From NCBI GenBank assembly GCA_944326135.1, contig CALVCU010000010.1:22982-86981 (forward strand): 64,000 bases of DNA, written 5' to 3'. Below, in pieces: positions 26,646-35,443 of this stretch (position 1 is its first letter; every line of letters begins with the position of its first letter). The notes under the pieces were generated by a model. The model did not search any database. It saw only the letters and a list, made by a program, of their open reading frames with translations, and was not told where the DNA came from. The position numbers were made by a program, and so were the translations under genes. The stretch is from an uncultured Ligilactobacillus sp. GTDB taxonomy: Bacteria > Bacillota > Bacilli > Lactobacillales > Lactobacillaceae.

Positions 26646-27812
26646 TTAATCTTTATTATCAAATTTAAGTTTAATTTGATAATTTTGTCCATCATCTTCT
26701 ACAATTCCAATCATTGTATCAAAAAGTAATAAGATCCATCCGAAAGCAAGAACAAAAGCAATCAATTCGAAAGCTGTTAATGAAATCAGATAGAATGGTT
26801 TAAACATTAAATCAACAACAATTAGTCCTATACACATTGCATATGAAATAGTTAAGAACCGTTTTCCCACTTCGGGTAAAAGCCAACGAATTCCTACTAT
26901 TAAGATGATAATAAAATAAACTAAATATCCTGCAACTTTATCATGCAAAATATGGAAATTTGCATTGTTAGGGAAGACCCCAACAGCACCTACATCAAGA
27001 GCCGTTAAAGTCAATAAGATTCTTAATGTAATTGTTCGCCATGAATTTTTAACTACATCATGTAATGAAACAAAAATATAATCAATTAACGCAACCATTA
27101 ATAATGATGAAAAAACAAGCGTTAAATTAAATTGCCAGCTATTGTTAGCATTTTTAGTACCTAAAAAACTAAGATTATGTTGCCACCAATTTTTACCGTT
27201 AGATGCCATTGATAATACTGCACCGCTAATAATCACTAAAATCATAATTGTCGTTAACATGCCATAATCTACAGCTAAGCCAATTCTGACCATAATATAA
27301 TTGATTGCTAAAACAAAAACTAAAAATAACATTATTGCTGTAACATGGCCAAAAGTAATTCCTGTGAAAATTCTTCCCATTCCCCATGCAATTCCCATTA
27401 AAGCAAGTGCTAAAATTAGTACGAACGATATTACGATCACTGGAAATGTTCTCCAAAAAGTATGCGCTGAATAATTAGTAGTGATGTTTTTTCGGTTTAC
27501 AATGAAATAGGTACTAAACATTATCATTCCTGATAAACCACCTAATACAATCAAACCACTAGCAATTGATTGATTCCCAACCAATGGAACTTGTTTTAAA
27601 TGTATTGCATTAATATAAAAGCCAAAAATAGCACTTGCAATAATTGATGCTAATACTAGCCACATTACATTGAATTGACGCTTATTGCTAGTATTATTAG
27701 TTTTTTTGAGACGAATTTCTCCATGTTTTTCGCTAATATGAAATTTGTCACCATCATGTATGTTATATTTTTCAACTACCTCATCAGGTAATGTTACCTT
27801 TATTTTGGTCAT
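26646..27812 (-). CDS. AbrB-like DNA-binding domain fused to a DUF998-type membrane protein
   Basis: The first 37 residues (TKIKVTLPDEVVEKYNIHDG, then KFHISEKHGEIRLKK) form a SpoVT/AbrB-type swapped-hairpin domain. About ten membrane segments follow, between residues 45 and 375, with the DUF998 signature GKNWWQHNLSFLGTKNANNS. The start at 27812 is supported by AAAGGGAAATAATA. Such fusions are found in lactobacilli, and a membrane-tethered regulator is possible, but nothing is proven. A 53-bp gap separates it from the next gene, at 26592. Confidence 0.72.
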   Translation of the reverse strand: MTKIKVTLPDEVVEKYNIHDGDKFHISEKHGEIRLKKTNNTSNKRQFNVMWLVLASIIASAIFGFYINAIHLKQVPLVGNQSIASGLIVLGGLSGMIMFSTYFIVNRKNITTNYSAHTFWRTFPVIVISFVLILALALMGIAWGMGRIFTGITFGHVTAIMLFLVFVLAINYIMVRIGLAVDYGMLTTIMILVIISGAVLSMASNGKNWWQHNLSFLGTKNANNSWQFNLTLVFSSLLMVALIDYIFVSLHDVVKNSWRTITLRILLTLTALDVGAVGVFPNNANFHILHDKVAGYLVYFIIILIVGIRWLLPEVGKRFLTISYAMCIGLIVVDLMFKPFYLISLTAFELIAFVLAFGWILLLFDTMIGIVEDDGQNYQIKLKFDNKD

Positions 27813-27900
27813 TATTATTTCCCTTTCCAAAATAAGTTTCATTTTTTATTATAACAAAACGCTCTTATCTTTTTAGCTTTTCCTTCAAAATATACAAAAA

Positions 27901-27930
27901 AAGGGAATCATGAATAATCATGATTCCCTT
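27901..27930 (-). terminator. Terminator of clpL
   Basis: AAGGGAATCATGA (27901-27913) and TCATGATTCCCTT (27918-27930) form a perfect 13-bp stem. On the minus strand TTTTTTTG follows. Confidence 0.9.
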
Positions 27931-27963
27931 TATAAAAGTCAGTGAACCGCTTATAACTATTAA

Positions 27964-30117
27964 TTACTTGCTTTCATCTGTCTTCTTTTCTTCTTTTTGA
28001 TCCTTATTTTCAGTTGACTTACGTTCAGTGATAACTAACTTACCATCTTTCATATCTGCAGCTAAATGTTTTACATTTGGATTATCCAAATAGAAGTCTG
28101 TTACTTTATCCCGGATTTGTTGTTCAATTACTCGACGCAATGGACGTGCTCCCATTGCTTCATCATAACCTTGTTCAATCAAGTAATCTTTAGCTTTTTC
28201 AGAAACTGTTAAGTCAATGTCTTTCTTAGCTAAAGTTTGGTTAACTTCAGTCAACATTAAATCAACAATCTTCTTCAAGTCATCCTTTGTCAAGTGTGAG
28301 AATTCAATAACTGCATTGAAACGATTCAAAAATTCTGGACGGAAGTATGGAGCAATCTTCTTCATGATATCTTCGTCCTTCTTTTCATTACCGTTTAATT
28401 CTTCATTACCGAATCCAGCGTTTGATGTAGCAATAATTACTGTATTCTTAAAGTTAACAGTATTTCCTTGACCATCAGTTAAACGTCCATCATCTAACAC
28501 TTGTAATAATAAAGTAATAACTTGTGGATCAGCCTTTTCAATTTCATCTAACAAGATAATTGAATATGGATTACGACGAACACGTTCAGTTAACGTATTG
28601 TTGTTATCTTCATAACCAACGTATCCTGCTGAAGTTCCAATTAATTTAGATACCGCTGTTCTATCTGAATATTCTGACATATCAAGTCGGATAATTGCAT
28701 CCTTTGAACCAAACATATCTAAAGCTAATTGTTTTGCTAATTCAGTTTTACCTACACCAGTTGGTCCAACGAATAAGAAGCTACCAATTGGACGGTTTCC
28801 TTCATCAAATCCAGCACGATTTCTTCTAATTGCACGTGCTACTGCATCAACTGCTTCATCTTGACCAATAACCTTACCCTTCAAACGGTTACCGATTGTC
28901 TTTAAGCGTTCAATGTCGCTAGCACCCATCTTAGATACTGGAATACCAGTTAATCTTTCAACTGCTTCAGCAACGTCATTTACTGTTGCAGTGACTTTTT
29001 GTTCTTGAGCATGGTTATCAATTTGCTTTTGCAAATCTTTGATCTTTGTTTTAGCATTTAATGCTGCTTCATAATCTTCATCTTCAGCTGCTTTTTCTTG
29101 CTTTTCTTTTTCTGCAGCAATTTGCTTTTCAATTTCCTTAACATCTGTTACTGGATGTTGTGCTGCTAAATGTGCAGCAGTCATATCAATTAAATCAATT
29201 GCTTTATCTGGCAAGCTCCGTTGTGGAATGTATTGGATTGAATAGTCCACAGCTGCTTTTAAGACATTGTCTGGCAATTCTACATTGTGATGTTTTTCAT
29301 AAAGTGGACGAATTCCACGTAAAATCTTAAATGTATCTTCTGCACTTGGCGCATTAACTGTAACTTCATTAAAACGACGTGCTAAAGCTGCATTTTTCAT
29401 AATTGTATTATGATATTCATCTTGTGTAGTTGCACCAATTACTGTAATTTCGCCACGTGATAATGCTGGTTTCAAAATATCTGCTAAACCTTTTGAGCCA
29501 TTGTCGCCACCCATACCACCGGCGCCTAAAATTTGATGAATTTCATCAAAGAATAAAATTACATTTCCACGTTGTTTTACTTCTTTAATTAAATTTTGGA
29601 TATTTTCTTCAAAACTTCCACGGTATTGTGTCCCTGCTTCTAGACCAGAAATATCAATACTAATGATTTCCTTATTTTTAATAGCAGCTGGAACATCTCC
29701 GTTTACAATTGCTTGTGCTAATCCTTCTACAACAGCTGTTTTACCTACACCGGCATCTCCAACTAATACAGGATTATTCTTTGTCCGACGTGACAAAATT
29801 TCAGCTGTTTCTTGAATTTCTTTATTTCTACCAATTACAGGATCTAACTTACCATCACGAGCTTCTTGAGTTAAGTTGCGTCCTAATTTTTCTAAGATAC
29901 CATCTTTCTTAGCTTTACCTGCAACTTGTGCTCCTTGTGCATTTGCACCCTTTGGTAATTTTCCTGTTTTACGGTATTCTGCAAATTCTTCAGGAGTTAC
30001 TTCTCGTCCGTTAATTAAATAACGACGATTTTCGGAATTAATTCCATTCATACCTCCCATTAATTGATTAAAAATATCATCCATATTATCAAATGGTCCT
30101 ACTGGAATATCAGCCAT
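27964..30117 (-). CDS. clpL: ATP-dependent Clp ATPase ClpL
   Basis: The 717-residue AAA+ disaggregase protects proteins under heat, acid and ethanol stress. It starts with the ClpL-type Gly/Met/Asn N-terminus ([29 protein letters not shown]) rather than a ClpC N-domain or ClpE zinc finger. AAA1 has Walker [14 protein letters not shown], a coiled middle part with UVR-like [19 protein letters not shown] follows, and AAA2 has Walker [13 protein letters not shown]. No IGF/L loop for ClpP binding stands out. It has its own promoter; no CtsR box was seen. Confidence 0.94.
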   Translation of the reverse strand: MADIPVGPFDNMDDIFNQLMGGMNGINSENRRYLINGREVTPEEFAEYRKTGKLPKGANAQGAQVAGKAKKDGILEKLGRNLTQEARDGKLDPVIGRNKEIQETAEILSRRTKNNPVLVGDAGVGKTAVVEGLAQAIVNGDVPAAIKNKEIISIDISGLEAGTQYRGSFEENIQNLIKEVKQRGNVILFFDEIHQILGAGGMGGDNGSKGLADILKPALSRGEITVIGATTQDEYHNTIMKNAALARRFNEVTVNAPSAEDTFKILRGIRPLYEKHHNVELPDNVLKAAVDYSIQYIPQRSLPDKAIDLIDMTAAHLAAQHPVTDVKEIEKQIAAEKEKQEKAAEDEDYEAALNAKTKIKDLQKQIDNHAQEQKVTATVNDVAEAVERLTGIPVSKMGASDIERLKTIGNRLKGKVIGQDEAVDAVARAIRRNRAGFDEGNRPIGSFLFVGPTGVGKTELAKQLALDMFGSKDAIIRLDMSEYSDRTAVSKLIGTSAGYVGYEDNNNTLTERVRRNPYSIILLDEIEKADPQVITLLLQVLDDGRLTDGQGNTVNFKNTVIIATSNAGFGNEELNGNEKKDEDIMKKIAPYFRPEFLNRFNAVIEFSHLTKDDLKKIVDLMLTEVNQTLAKKDIDLTVSEKAKDYLIEQGYDEAMGARPLRRVIEQQIRDKVTDFYLDNPNVKHLAADMKDGKLVITERKSTENKDQKEEKKTDESK

Positions 30118-30145
30118 AGTAGCATACCTCCTAAATTTCTTAAGT

Positions 30146-30173
30146 AATATATATCAGTAAGAGTTGATAACAA
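30146..30173 (-). promoter_or_regulatory. clpL promoter
   Basis: On the minus strand TTGTTA (30168-30173) and TATATT (30146-30151) are 16 bp apart. They lie directly after the terminator of the upstream HTH gene. Confidence 0.45.
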
Positions 30174-30218
30174 AAAAGTCTGACTGATACACAAACCAAA
30201 GTGACTCAACCAAGACTT
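30172..30218 (-). terminator. Terminator between the HTH gene and clpL
   Basis: On the minus strand AAGTCT pairs with AGACTT, with inner TTGA and TCAG pairing, followed by TTTTTT. It makes clpL a separate unit, though readthrough is possible. Confidence 0.5.
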
Positions 30219-30238
30219 CCTGCGGTTACAAAACCTTA

Positions 30239-30484
30239 CTATCTATCATCTTTTCTGTCGTCATTTACAAGATATCCTTCTTCTAATTCTCGAAGCACTT
30301 CCCACATTGCTTTATGTTGGGCTTGTGCTAACGCATCAAGATCTCGCAAATTCATCGAAGTAGCCTTTGATTGCTCTTTGTTAAACGACTTATGTAGAGT
30401 TGTGTAACCGTAACCCGATATTTTAGCTACTCGATAAATTGTTAATTCTTGGTGATCGAGATAACTTTTAATATCGATTTTCAT
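30239..30484 (-). CDS. Small XRE/Cro-like helix-turn-helix regulator
   Basis: The 81-residue protein holds a compact HTH: TIYRVAKISGYGYTTLHKSF is the two-helix core, and MNLRDLDALAQAQHKAMWEV the following helices. The acidic tail ends DDRKDDR. It lies upstream of clpL on the same strand, with a three-site operator array over its own promoter, so autoregulation is likely. The start is unclear: ATG at 30484 or GTG at 30493, both with only modest ribosome sites. Confidence 0.7.
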   Translation of the reverse strand: MKIDIKSYLDHQELTIYRVAKISGYGYTTLHKSFNKEQSKATSMNLRDLDALAQAQHKAMWEVLRELEEGYLVNDDRKDDR

Positions 30485-30508
30485 CTCTATCACATCCCTA
30501 CGACTATT

Positions 30509-30556
30509 AGTATATCACATTTGTAATATATTACAAGTGTAAAATACCACAAATGT
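30509..30556 (-). promoter_or_regulatory. Promoter with three operator sites at an exact 16-bp pitch
   Basis: The motif ACANNTGT occurs at 30517-30524 (ACATTTGT), 30533-30540 (ACAAGTGT) and 30549-30556 (ACAAATGT), with starts exactly 16 bp apart. The first two form part of a larger palindrome centred on TTGTAATATATTACAA. The HTH gene promoter, TTGTAA (30531-30536) and TATACT (30509-30514) with a 16-bp spacer, lies within the array. The motif resembles CopY/BlaI-type boxes, but the adjacent HTH protein is the likely binder. Confidence 0.65.
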
Positions 30557-30642
30557 AAAATAAATTTTGCTTTTTTTGAAATTTACAACAATTCTTGGTA
30601 TTTCGTTGTTGATACTTAACTTATGAATTCATAATGTTATTA

Positions 30643-30770
30643 TTATGATGGTGTTTGTAATAACACCACCCTTTCCAAATTGCCGTATCGGGCTATATAG
30701 TAATAGAAGCAATTCTATTACTATACATAGAACTGTTGAGGTCTACTGGCAATTGGAAGGGGCTTTTTTT
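30643..30770 (+). ncRNA. Structured noncoding RNA candidate, class unknown
   Basis: A hairpin (GGTGTT and AACACC around 30651-30668) is followed by a long domain ending in CTTTTTTT. The domain is closed by a 15-bp stem with one bulged A: 30669-30684 (CCCTTTCCAAATTGCC) against 30748-30762 (GGCAATTGGAAGGGG). Inside is a 13-bp hairpin capped by GCAA (30696-30708 with 30713-30725), plus unpaired GTATCGGG and a 17-base strand holding GAGGTC. No frame is coded. It is not a recognisable SRP, tmRNA, 6S, T-box or riboswitch. gap has its own promoter downstream, so this is probably a separate RNA. Confidence 0.55.
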
Positions 30771-30874
30771 ATATTTTAATTAAAATTAATTATCTAAAAA
30801 AATATCCATATATTAAAGTTTTTTTAGTATAATATTTTTATTTAAATTTTATTTCTAATTTCGTAAGATATTAG

Positions 30875-30904
30875 TTGTTATTTTTAATGATATAGCGTTA
30901 TAAT
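30875..30904 (+). promoter_or_regulatory. gap promoter
   Basis: TTGTTA (30875-30880) and TATAAT (30899-30904) are 18 bp apart. The transcript would begin near 30911 and carry a 7-bp hairpin, ATGATGA and TCATCAT at 30921-30937, close to its 5' end, which may stabilise the mRNA. Confidence 0.7.
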
Positions 30905-30968
30905 AAAACTTGTTTAAGGGATGATGATTTTCATCATTCAAATTTTACCTTTTAGGAGGAATATTAAT

Positions 30969-31982
30969 ATGACTACAAAAGTAGGTATTAATGGTTTTGG
31001 TCGTATCGGCCGTTTAGCATTCCGTCGGATTGCTGAAGTATCAGATGATTTGGAAATCGTTGCTATCAACGACTTAACATCACCAGCTATGTTAGCTCAC
31101 TTATTGAAGTATGACACAGCTCATGGTCAATTTGATGCAGAAGTATCTGCAACAGATCACTCACTTATCGTAAACGGTAAGGAAATCCCTGTATATGCAG
31201 AAGCAGATGCAACAAACATTCCTTGGGTTAAGAACGATGGTGTTGATTTAGTACTTGAATCAACAGGTTTCTACACATCAGAAGAAAAGGCATCAGCACA
31301 CTTGAAGGCTGGCGCAAAGAAAGTTCTTGTATCAGCACCAGCAGGTGACATGCCAACAGTTGTTTACGGTGTAAACGATGACATCATCACACCAGATGCA
31401 AACATCATTTCAGCTGCATCATGTACAACAAACTGCTTAGCACCAATGGCAAAGGCTGTTAACGATGCATTTGGTATCAAAGCAGGTACAATGACAACAA
31501 CACACGCATACACAGCAACACAACACTTACAAGACGGTCCAGACCGCAAAGGTAATGTACGTAACGCACGTGCTGCTGCACAAAACATCATTCCTCACTC
31601 AACAGGTGCTGCAAAGGCCTTAGGTAAGGTAGTTCCAGAATTAGACGGCAAGTTAGATGGACACGCATTACGTGTACCAACAATCACAGGTTCAGTAACA
31701 GAATTAGTTGTAACATTAGACAAAGCAGTTACAGCTGAAGAAGTAAACGAAGCTGTTAAGAAGGTAACAGATGGTAACGAATCATTTGGTTACAACGCAG
31801 ACGAAATCGTATCAAGCGATATCATCGGTACATCATTTGGTTCAGTATTTGACCCATCACAAACACAAGTTGTCGGTGAAGGCGAAGGCCAAGTAGTAAA
31901 AGTTGCTGCATGGTATGACAACGAATCAGGCTTCACAGCTCAAATGATCCGTACATTAGAAAAATTCGCAAGCATGCTTTAA
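30969..31982 (+). CDS. gap: Glyceraldehyde-3-phosphate dehydrogenase
   Basis: The 337-residue glycolytic enzyme oxidises glyceraldehyde-3-phosphate with NAD. The NAD-binding [17 protein letters not shown], the catalytic Cys in [15 protein letters not shown] and the HAYTATQ segment are intact. Its codon use is strongly biased to ACA, TCA, GCA and AAC, unlike neighbours, as in very highly expressed genes. The start at 30969 follows AGGAGGA. Unlike many lactobacilli it is not in a cggR-gap-pgk-tpiA operon. Confidence 0.97.
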   Translation: MTTKVGINGFGRIGRLAFRRIAEVSDDLEIVAINDLTSPAMLAHLLKYDTAHGQFDAEVSATDHSLIVNGKEIPVYAEADATNIPWVKNDGVDLVLESTGFYTSEEKASAHLKAGAKKVLVSAPAGDMPTVVYGVNDDIITPDANIISAASCTTNCLAPMAKAVNDAFGIKAGTMTTTHAYTATQHLQDGPDRKGNVRNARAAAQNIIPHSTGAAKALGKVVPELDGKLDGHALRVPTITGSVTELVVTLDKAVTAEEVNEAVKKVTDGNESFGYNADEIVSSDIIGTSFGSVFDPSQTQVVGEGEGQVVKVAAWYDNESGFTAQMIRTLEKFASML

Positions 31983-32016
31983 GATAAAGCCTGTTAGTGA
32001 AATCTAATTTACAGGT

Positions 32017-32049
32017 AAAAAAGACTATGACTAAGTCATAGTCTTTTTT
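32017..32049 (+). terminator. Terminator of gap
   Basis: GACTATGACT (32023-32032) pairs with AGTCATAGTC (32034-32043), with A run before and seven T after. Confidence 0.92.
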
Positions 32050-32188
32050 TATTTTAATAACCCCTTCTCCAATTCTTGTGCTAAAATAACTTATCTATAA
32101 TATTTTTCATTATGTAATATTGAATAAATTATTTTAATAATATAAAATAAAAGTATAAATTCAGTTTATCTTTAAAGAAGGTTAAATC

Positions 32189-33082
32189 ATGTTTGATCAC
32201 AAATTACTCACTTTTTTAACAGTCGCTAAAGTGGGCTCTTATACAAAAGCCGCAGAAGAACTCTATATTAGTCAACCTGCTGTATCACAACAATTGAAAA
32301 ACCTTGAGGAAGAATTAAATGTTAAACTCTTTACTTATAAAAAGCGCAAATTACATTTAACACAATCAGGAAAACAACTTCTTTTATTTGTGGAATCTTT
32401 GCGCTCTCAAAGTAATAAGTTCAAAGAACATTTACATGCAATTCCTAAAAATAAACGTCCACTCCATTTAGCTGCGACTCAATCATTAACAAACTCAATG
32501 TTGCCTGATTTAATTGCATTTGTTAATGAAAAGCATCCAGAAATCATCCTCCACTGTGATATTATGAACACTAAAGAGTGTTTAGCGCAATTACATTCTG
32601 GTAAGTTAGATTTTGCATTAGTTGAGGGTAATTTTGACACTGAACAATTCACTGCTCATCCATTGATTGACGAGCCATTTATTGCAGTTGCATCTCCAAA
32701 ATTAGGTCTAGATCCTAATAAAAAATATAAATTAAATGAACTGCTTGATTTTCCACTCATCTATCGCGAAAGCGGTTCTGGATCCTATGCAATTATGCAA
32801 CAAATTTTAGGCACTCAAAATCTTAAAGTTAGTGATTTTGATCAGCGAACACAAATTAGTAATCCTGAAACAATCAAACAAGTATTGGAAACAGGTGTAG
32901 GTATTAGTTTTATGTATCGTGGAATTGTAGCACGTCAAATTCACGATGGTACATTGATGGAAGTCAATTTAAATTCAATTAATATTAATCATCCAATATA
33001 TTTGGTTTACTTAAATAATAATTATTTTGAAAAAGAATACCTTCAATTGCTTGATGAGTGGTTACCTACTTATCATGAATAA
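32189..33082 (+). CDS. LysR family transcriptional regulator
   Basis: The 297-residue protein has the LysR winged helix (LLTFLTVAKVGSYTKAAEEL, SQPAVSQQLKNLEEELNVKL) and a periplasmic-binding-like effector domain from about residue 90. It lies convergent to the amino acid decarboxylase, with a shared terminator region, so regulation of that gene is possible but not shown. Its effector is unknown. Confidence 0.9.
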   Translation: MFDHKLLTFLTVAKVGSYTKAAEELYISQPAVSQQLKNLEEELNVKLFTYKKRKLHLTQSGKQLLLFVESLRSQSNKFKEHLHAIPKNKRPLHLAATQSLTNSMLPDLIAFVNEKHPEIILHCDIMNTKECLAQLHSGKLDFALVEGNFDTEQFTAHPLIDEPFIAVASPKLGLDPNKKYKLNELLDFPLIYRESGSGSYAIMQQILGTQNLKVSDFDQRTQISNPETIKQVLETGVGISFMYRGIVARQIHDGTLMEVNLNSININHPIYLVYLNNNYFEKEYLQLLDEWLPTYHE

Positions 33083-33094
33083 AATTTTACATAG

Positions 33095-33123
33095 AAAAAG
33101 AGACTAAGTAATTAGTCTCTTTT
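33095..33123. terminator. Bidirectional terminator
   Basis: AAAAAGAGACTAA (33095-33107) pairs with TTAGTCTCTTTT (33112-33123) between convergent genes. Confidence 0.88.
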
Positions 33124-33129
33124 GTTATA

Positions 33130-35247
33130 TTATTCATTTTTTAAAACTTCACATTGTACATGAATTTTACCATTGACATCTTTATCACCATAATAAACTC
33201 CTTGGATTTCTGGTACAAAACCATCAAATTTTTCCATTGCTCCTACAAGTGTTTGAAAATATGCAATGTCGACTTTCTGCCATCTCTCGCCAGGTGCAAC
33301 AATGAATACACCTGGAGGATATGGTAAAGCGCCCTCCATAGCAATTCTTCCTTCAACATTTTCTAAGTTACATAATTCACTTTGATTATATCTAAATTTT
33401 AAGTCAGCTACTGCTGGACTCAAATCATATTTTTGCATATCTTTCTTTTCAAATAATGCTTGTTGTAATTCAAATGTATGATTTTGTTTATAATAATCAT
33501 GCATTTCCTGACAAAGTTTTTTAATTGTATAATTTGCATATCGCCTATGGTACTTTTGGGTTAGTTGAGGTAATACAACGTCTAGTGGAGCATCTTTTTC
33601 ATATAATTCTTCAAATTCCATAAATGCATCTAGCAATGCATCAAGATCACTGTCCAGATCTCCCGGAGTTAAAAGAAATAGTAATGAGTTTAAATCAGCC
33701 TTAGCTTTTAAAATTTGATGTTCTGTTAAAAATTCAGCAACAATTGGTCCTGAAATTCCTTCTTTTTCATATGTGGCAGCTGCAATATCAATTCCTGGCG
33801 TTACAACCGTTAATTTTAATGGATCAATAATTGCTTCATTTTTTGCAATTCGTTTAAATCCATGCCAATCATCTTCTGGATTTAGCCGCCAATATTTAAT
33901 ATCACTGGCTAATTCAGTTGTAGGAATATCCTCCCATAATCTTCCATCAACTTCAATTGGGACTAAAGGACGGAATAATTTTGAATTCTTAATTAATTGT
34001 TTTCTCCATTCAATTCCCTTTATTAAAATTTGTTGCCACCACTTTTGGTTGCTTCTGCCACTTGCAAGATAAGAATTTACTGTCATTGAAGCATAAAGGG
34101 GATAGTTATAACTTGAAGTTACATATTTTAAATAGGCATTATTAAAATGCTTATGGTCAACATATCTATCTTGTCCCTTAATGTGTGCATCTTTTTTTAA
34201 AATTTGTGAAGCAGAGCCCATTCCTGTTTGTTGTTTATGTAATGATTGAGTTACTAAAATTCCAGGATCCTCAGCACTATAGCTTTGACTAAGAGGTGAT
34301 AATTCATTCATTAAATCAACAAATTGCTCAAATCCTCCCCAAGCACAATCAAAAAGAACATAATCACATAAACTGCCAATTTTCTTTAATAACCATGCGG
34401 CATTATAAAATACGCCATCATATGTTTCTGCCTGGATTACTGCCATTCTAAATGGGCGTTTTTGCTTAGCTTTTTGAGGATCAACCTTAGCTGCTTCTGC
34501 TCTTAATCTATCCTCTGTTAAAAAGCTTGGATCCATCTCACCAATTAGCCCGAGTGGATTACGGTCAGTTGGAATATAAACAGGTTTAGCACCATTCATA
34601 ATTAACGCACCATTATACAGTGATTTATGATTATTACGGTCAAATAAAACTAAATCATCTGGTCGCAAAATTGCACTCGCACAAATATCATTTGAACCAG
34701 TCGTTCCATTAGGACAAAAATAAACCTTATCTGCATGATATACCTCTGCAGCTTTTTGCTCTGCTTCTAACGGAGAACCAGCGTGAGTCATCGTATCTCC
34801 TAATTCTGCCACCGTATCACTTGTATCCGCAAATAATAAATTATCTCCAAAAAACTTATTAAATACAACTCCTGCTGGATGTTTAGCATTATAACGTCCA
34901 TTATGGTGACCAGGAGTTGTAAAACTTACAGGTCGTTTATCAGCAAAATTAATTAAATCAGTTAAAAATCGAGGAATCATTCTTTTTTCATATTCACTTG
35001 CACATTTTTTTATTTCCTCAGAAATTTTATCAGACTCTTTTACTACATCTACAACAACGATTGGAATATCAAGTGCAGAATCTTCTCGAATTTTAGTTGC
35101 AGTTTTGTCTTCATCAATACTATTTTTATCAATTACAATAGCTGCTAATTCTGCCCCATTTAGTTTTGAGTCCAGAGTAACAATTATCCATTCTTCAGGA
35201 ATATACTTCATTAGATTTTTAGGTGCAGCAATTTTTAAATACTTCAT
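33130..35247 (-). CDS. Ornithine/lysine/arginine-type decarboxylase (PLP fold I)
   Basis: The 705-residue enzyme resembles inducible ornithine decarboxylase of Lactobacillus 30a, with the wing domain (1-110), PLP core and C-terminal domain. Visible marks are TPGHHNGRYNAKHPAG, FDRNNHKSLYNGALIM, the PLP lysine in TQSLHKQQTG, and the C-terminal EGALPYPPGVFIVAPGERW. It converts a basic amino acid to a polyamine while consuming a proton. Divergent transcription from an APC transporter suggests an acid-resistance decarboxylase-antiporter pair. Ornithine versus lysine cannot be settled by eye. Confidence 0.88.
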   Translation of the reverse strand: MKYLKIAAPKNLMKYIPEEWIIVTLDSKLNGAELAAIVIDKNSIDEDKTATKIREDSALDIPIVVVDVVKESDKISEEIKKCASEYEKRMIPRFLTDLINFADKRPVSFTTPGHHNGRYNAKHPAGVVFNKFFGDNLLFADTSDTVAELGDTMTHAGSPLEAEQKAAEVYHADKVYFCPNGTTGSNDICASAILRPDDLVLFDRNNHKSLYNGALIMNGAKPVYIPTDRNPLGLIGEMDPSFLTEDRLRAEAAKVDPQKAKQKRPFRMAVIQAETYDGVFYNAAWLLKKIGSLCDYVLFDCAWGGFEQFVDLMNELSPLSQSYSAEDPGILVTQSLHKQQTGMGSASQILKKDAHIKGQDRYVDHKHFNNAYLKYVTSSYNYPLYASMTVNSYLASGRSNQKWWQQILIKGIEWRKQLIKNSKLFRPLVPIEVDGRLWEDIPTTELASDIKYWRLNPEDDWHGFKRIAKNEAIIDPLKLTVVTPGIDIAAATYEKEGISGPIVAEFLTEHQILKAKADLNSLLFLLTPGDLDSDLDALLDAFMEFEELYEKDAPLDVVLPQLTQKYHRRYANYTIKKLCQEMHDYYKQNHTFELQQALFEKKDMQKYDLSPAVADLKFRYNQSELCNLENVEGRIAMEGALPYPPGVFIVAPGERWQKVDIAYFQTLVGAMEKFDGFVPEIQGVYYGDKDVNGKIHVQCEVLKNE

Positions 35248-35279
35248 ATTCCTATCCTCCTTTTAATTGTCAAAATCAT

Positions 35280-35307
35280 TTGCTATTTATCAAAATTAGA
35301 TTAAACT
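35280..35307 (+). promoter_or_regulatory. Promoter for the leader peptide and APC transporter
   Basis: TTGCTA (35280-35285) and TAAACT (35302-35307) are 16 bp apart. A start near 35313 would give a leader transcript that includes the 23-codon ORF. Confidence 0.4.
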
Positions 35308-35353
35308 ATATTAGTATGTACATAAATTAATTATAACGTAAAGGAGAGAAAGC

Positions 35354-35425
35354 ATGCAGTATAATGCTGGACTTAGCTGGAATAAAGCTCCTGGCAAATC
35401 ATTCACTAATTTGAACTCAAAATAA
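35354..35425 (+). CDS. Leader peptide ORF (23 residues) before the APC transporter
   Basis: A complete ATG-to-TAA frame has a strong AAGGAGAG site five bases upstream and ends 18 bp before the transporter start. The peptide begins MQYNAGLSWNKAPGK and ends NLNSK. The good ribosome site, short length and position just before an amino acid transporter, divergent from a basic amino acid decarboxylase, suggest a regulatory leader peptide. SpeFL-type ornithine-sensing leaders are a precedent. No stalling motif or terminator/antiterminator pair is evident. Confidence 0.6.
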   Translation: MQYNAGLSWNKAPGKSFTNLNSK

Positions 35426-35443
35426 GAAAGGAAAAATCAAATT

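Noticed and set aside
27964..30117. ClpE or ClpC identity
   Set aside because: There is no N-terminal zinc finger (ClpE) or Clp_N repeats (ClpC); the N-terminus matches ClpL.
30118..30238. A CtsR heat-shock operator before clpL
   Set aside because: No tandem GGTCAAA-type heptads are present in the upstream region.
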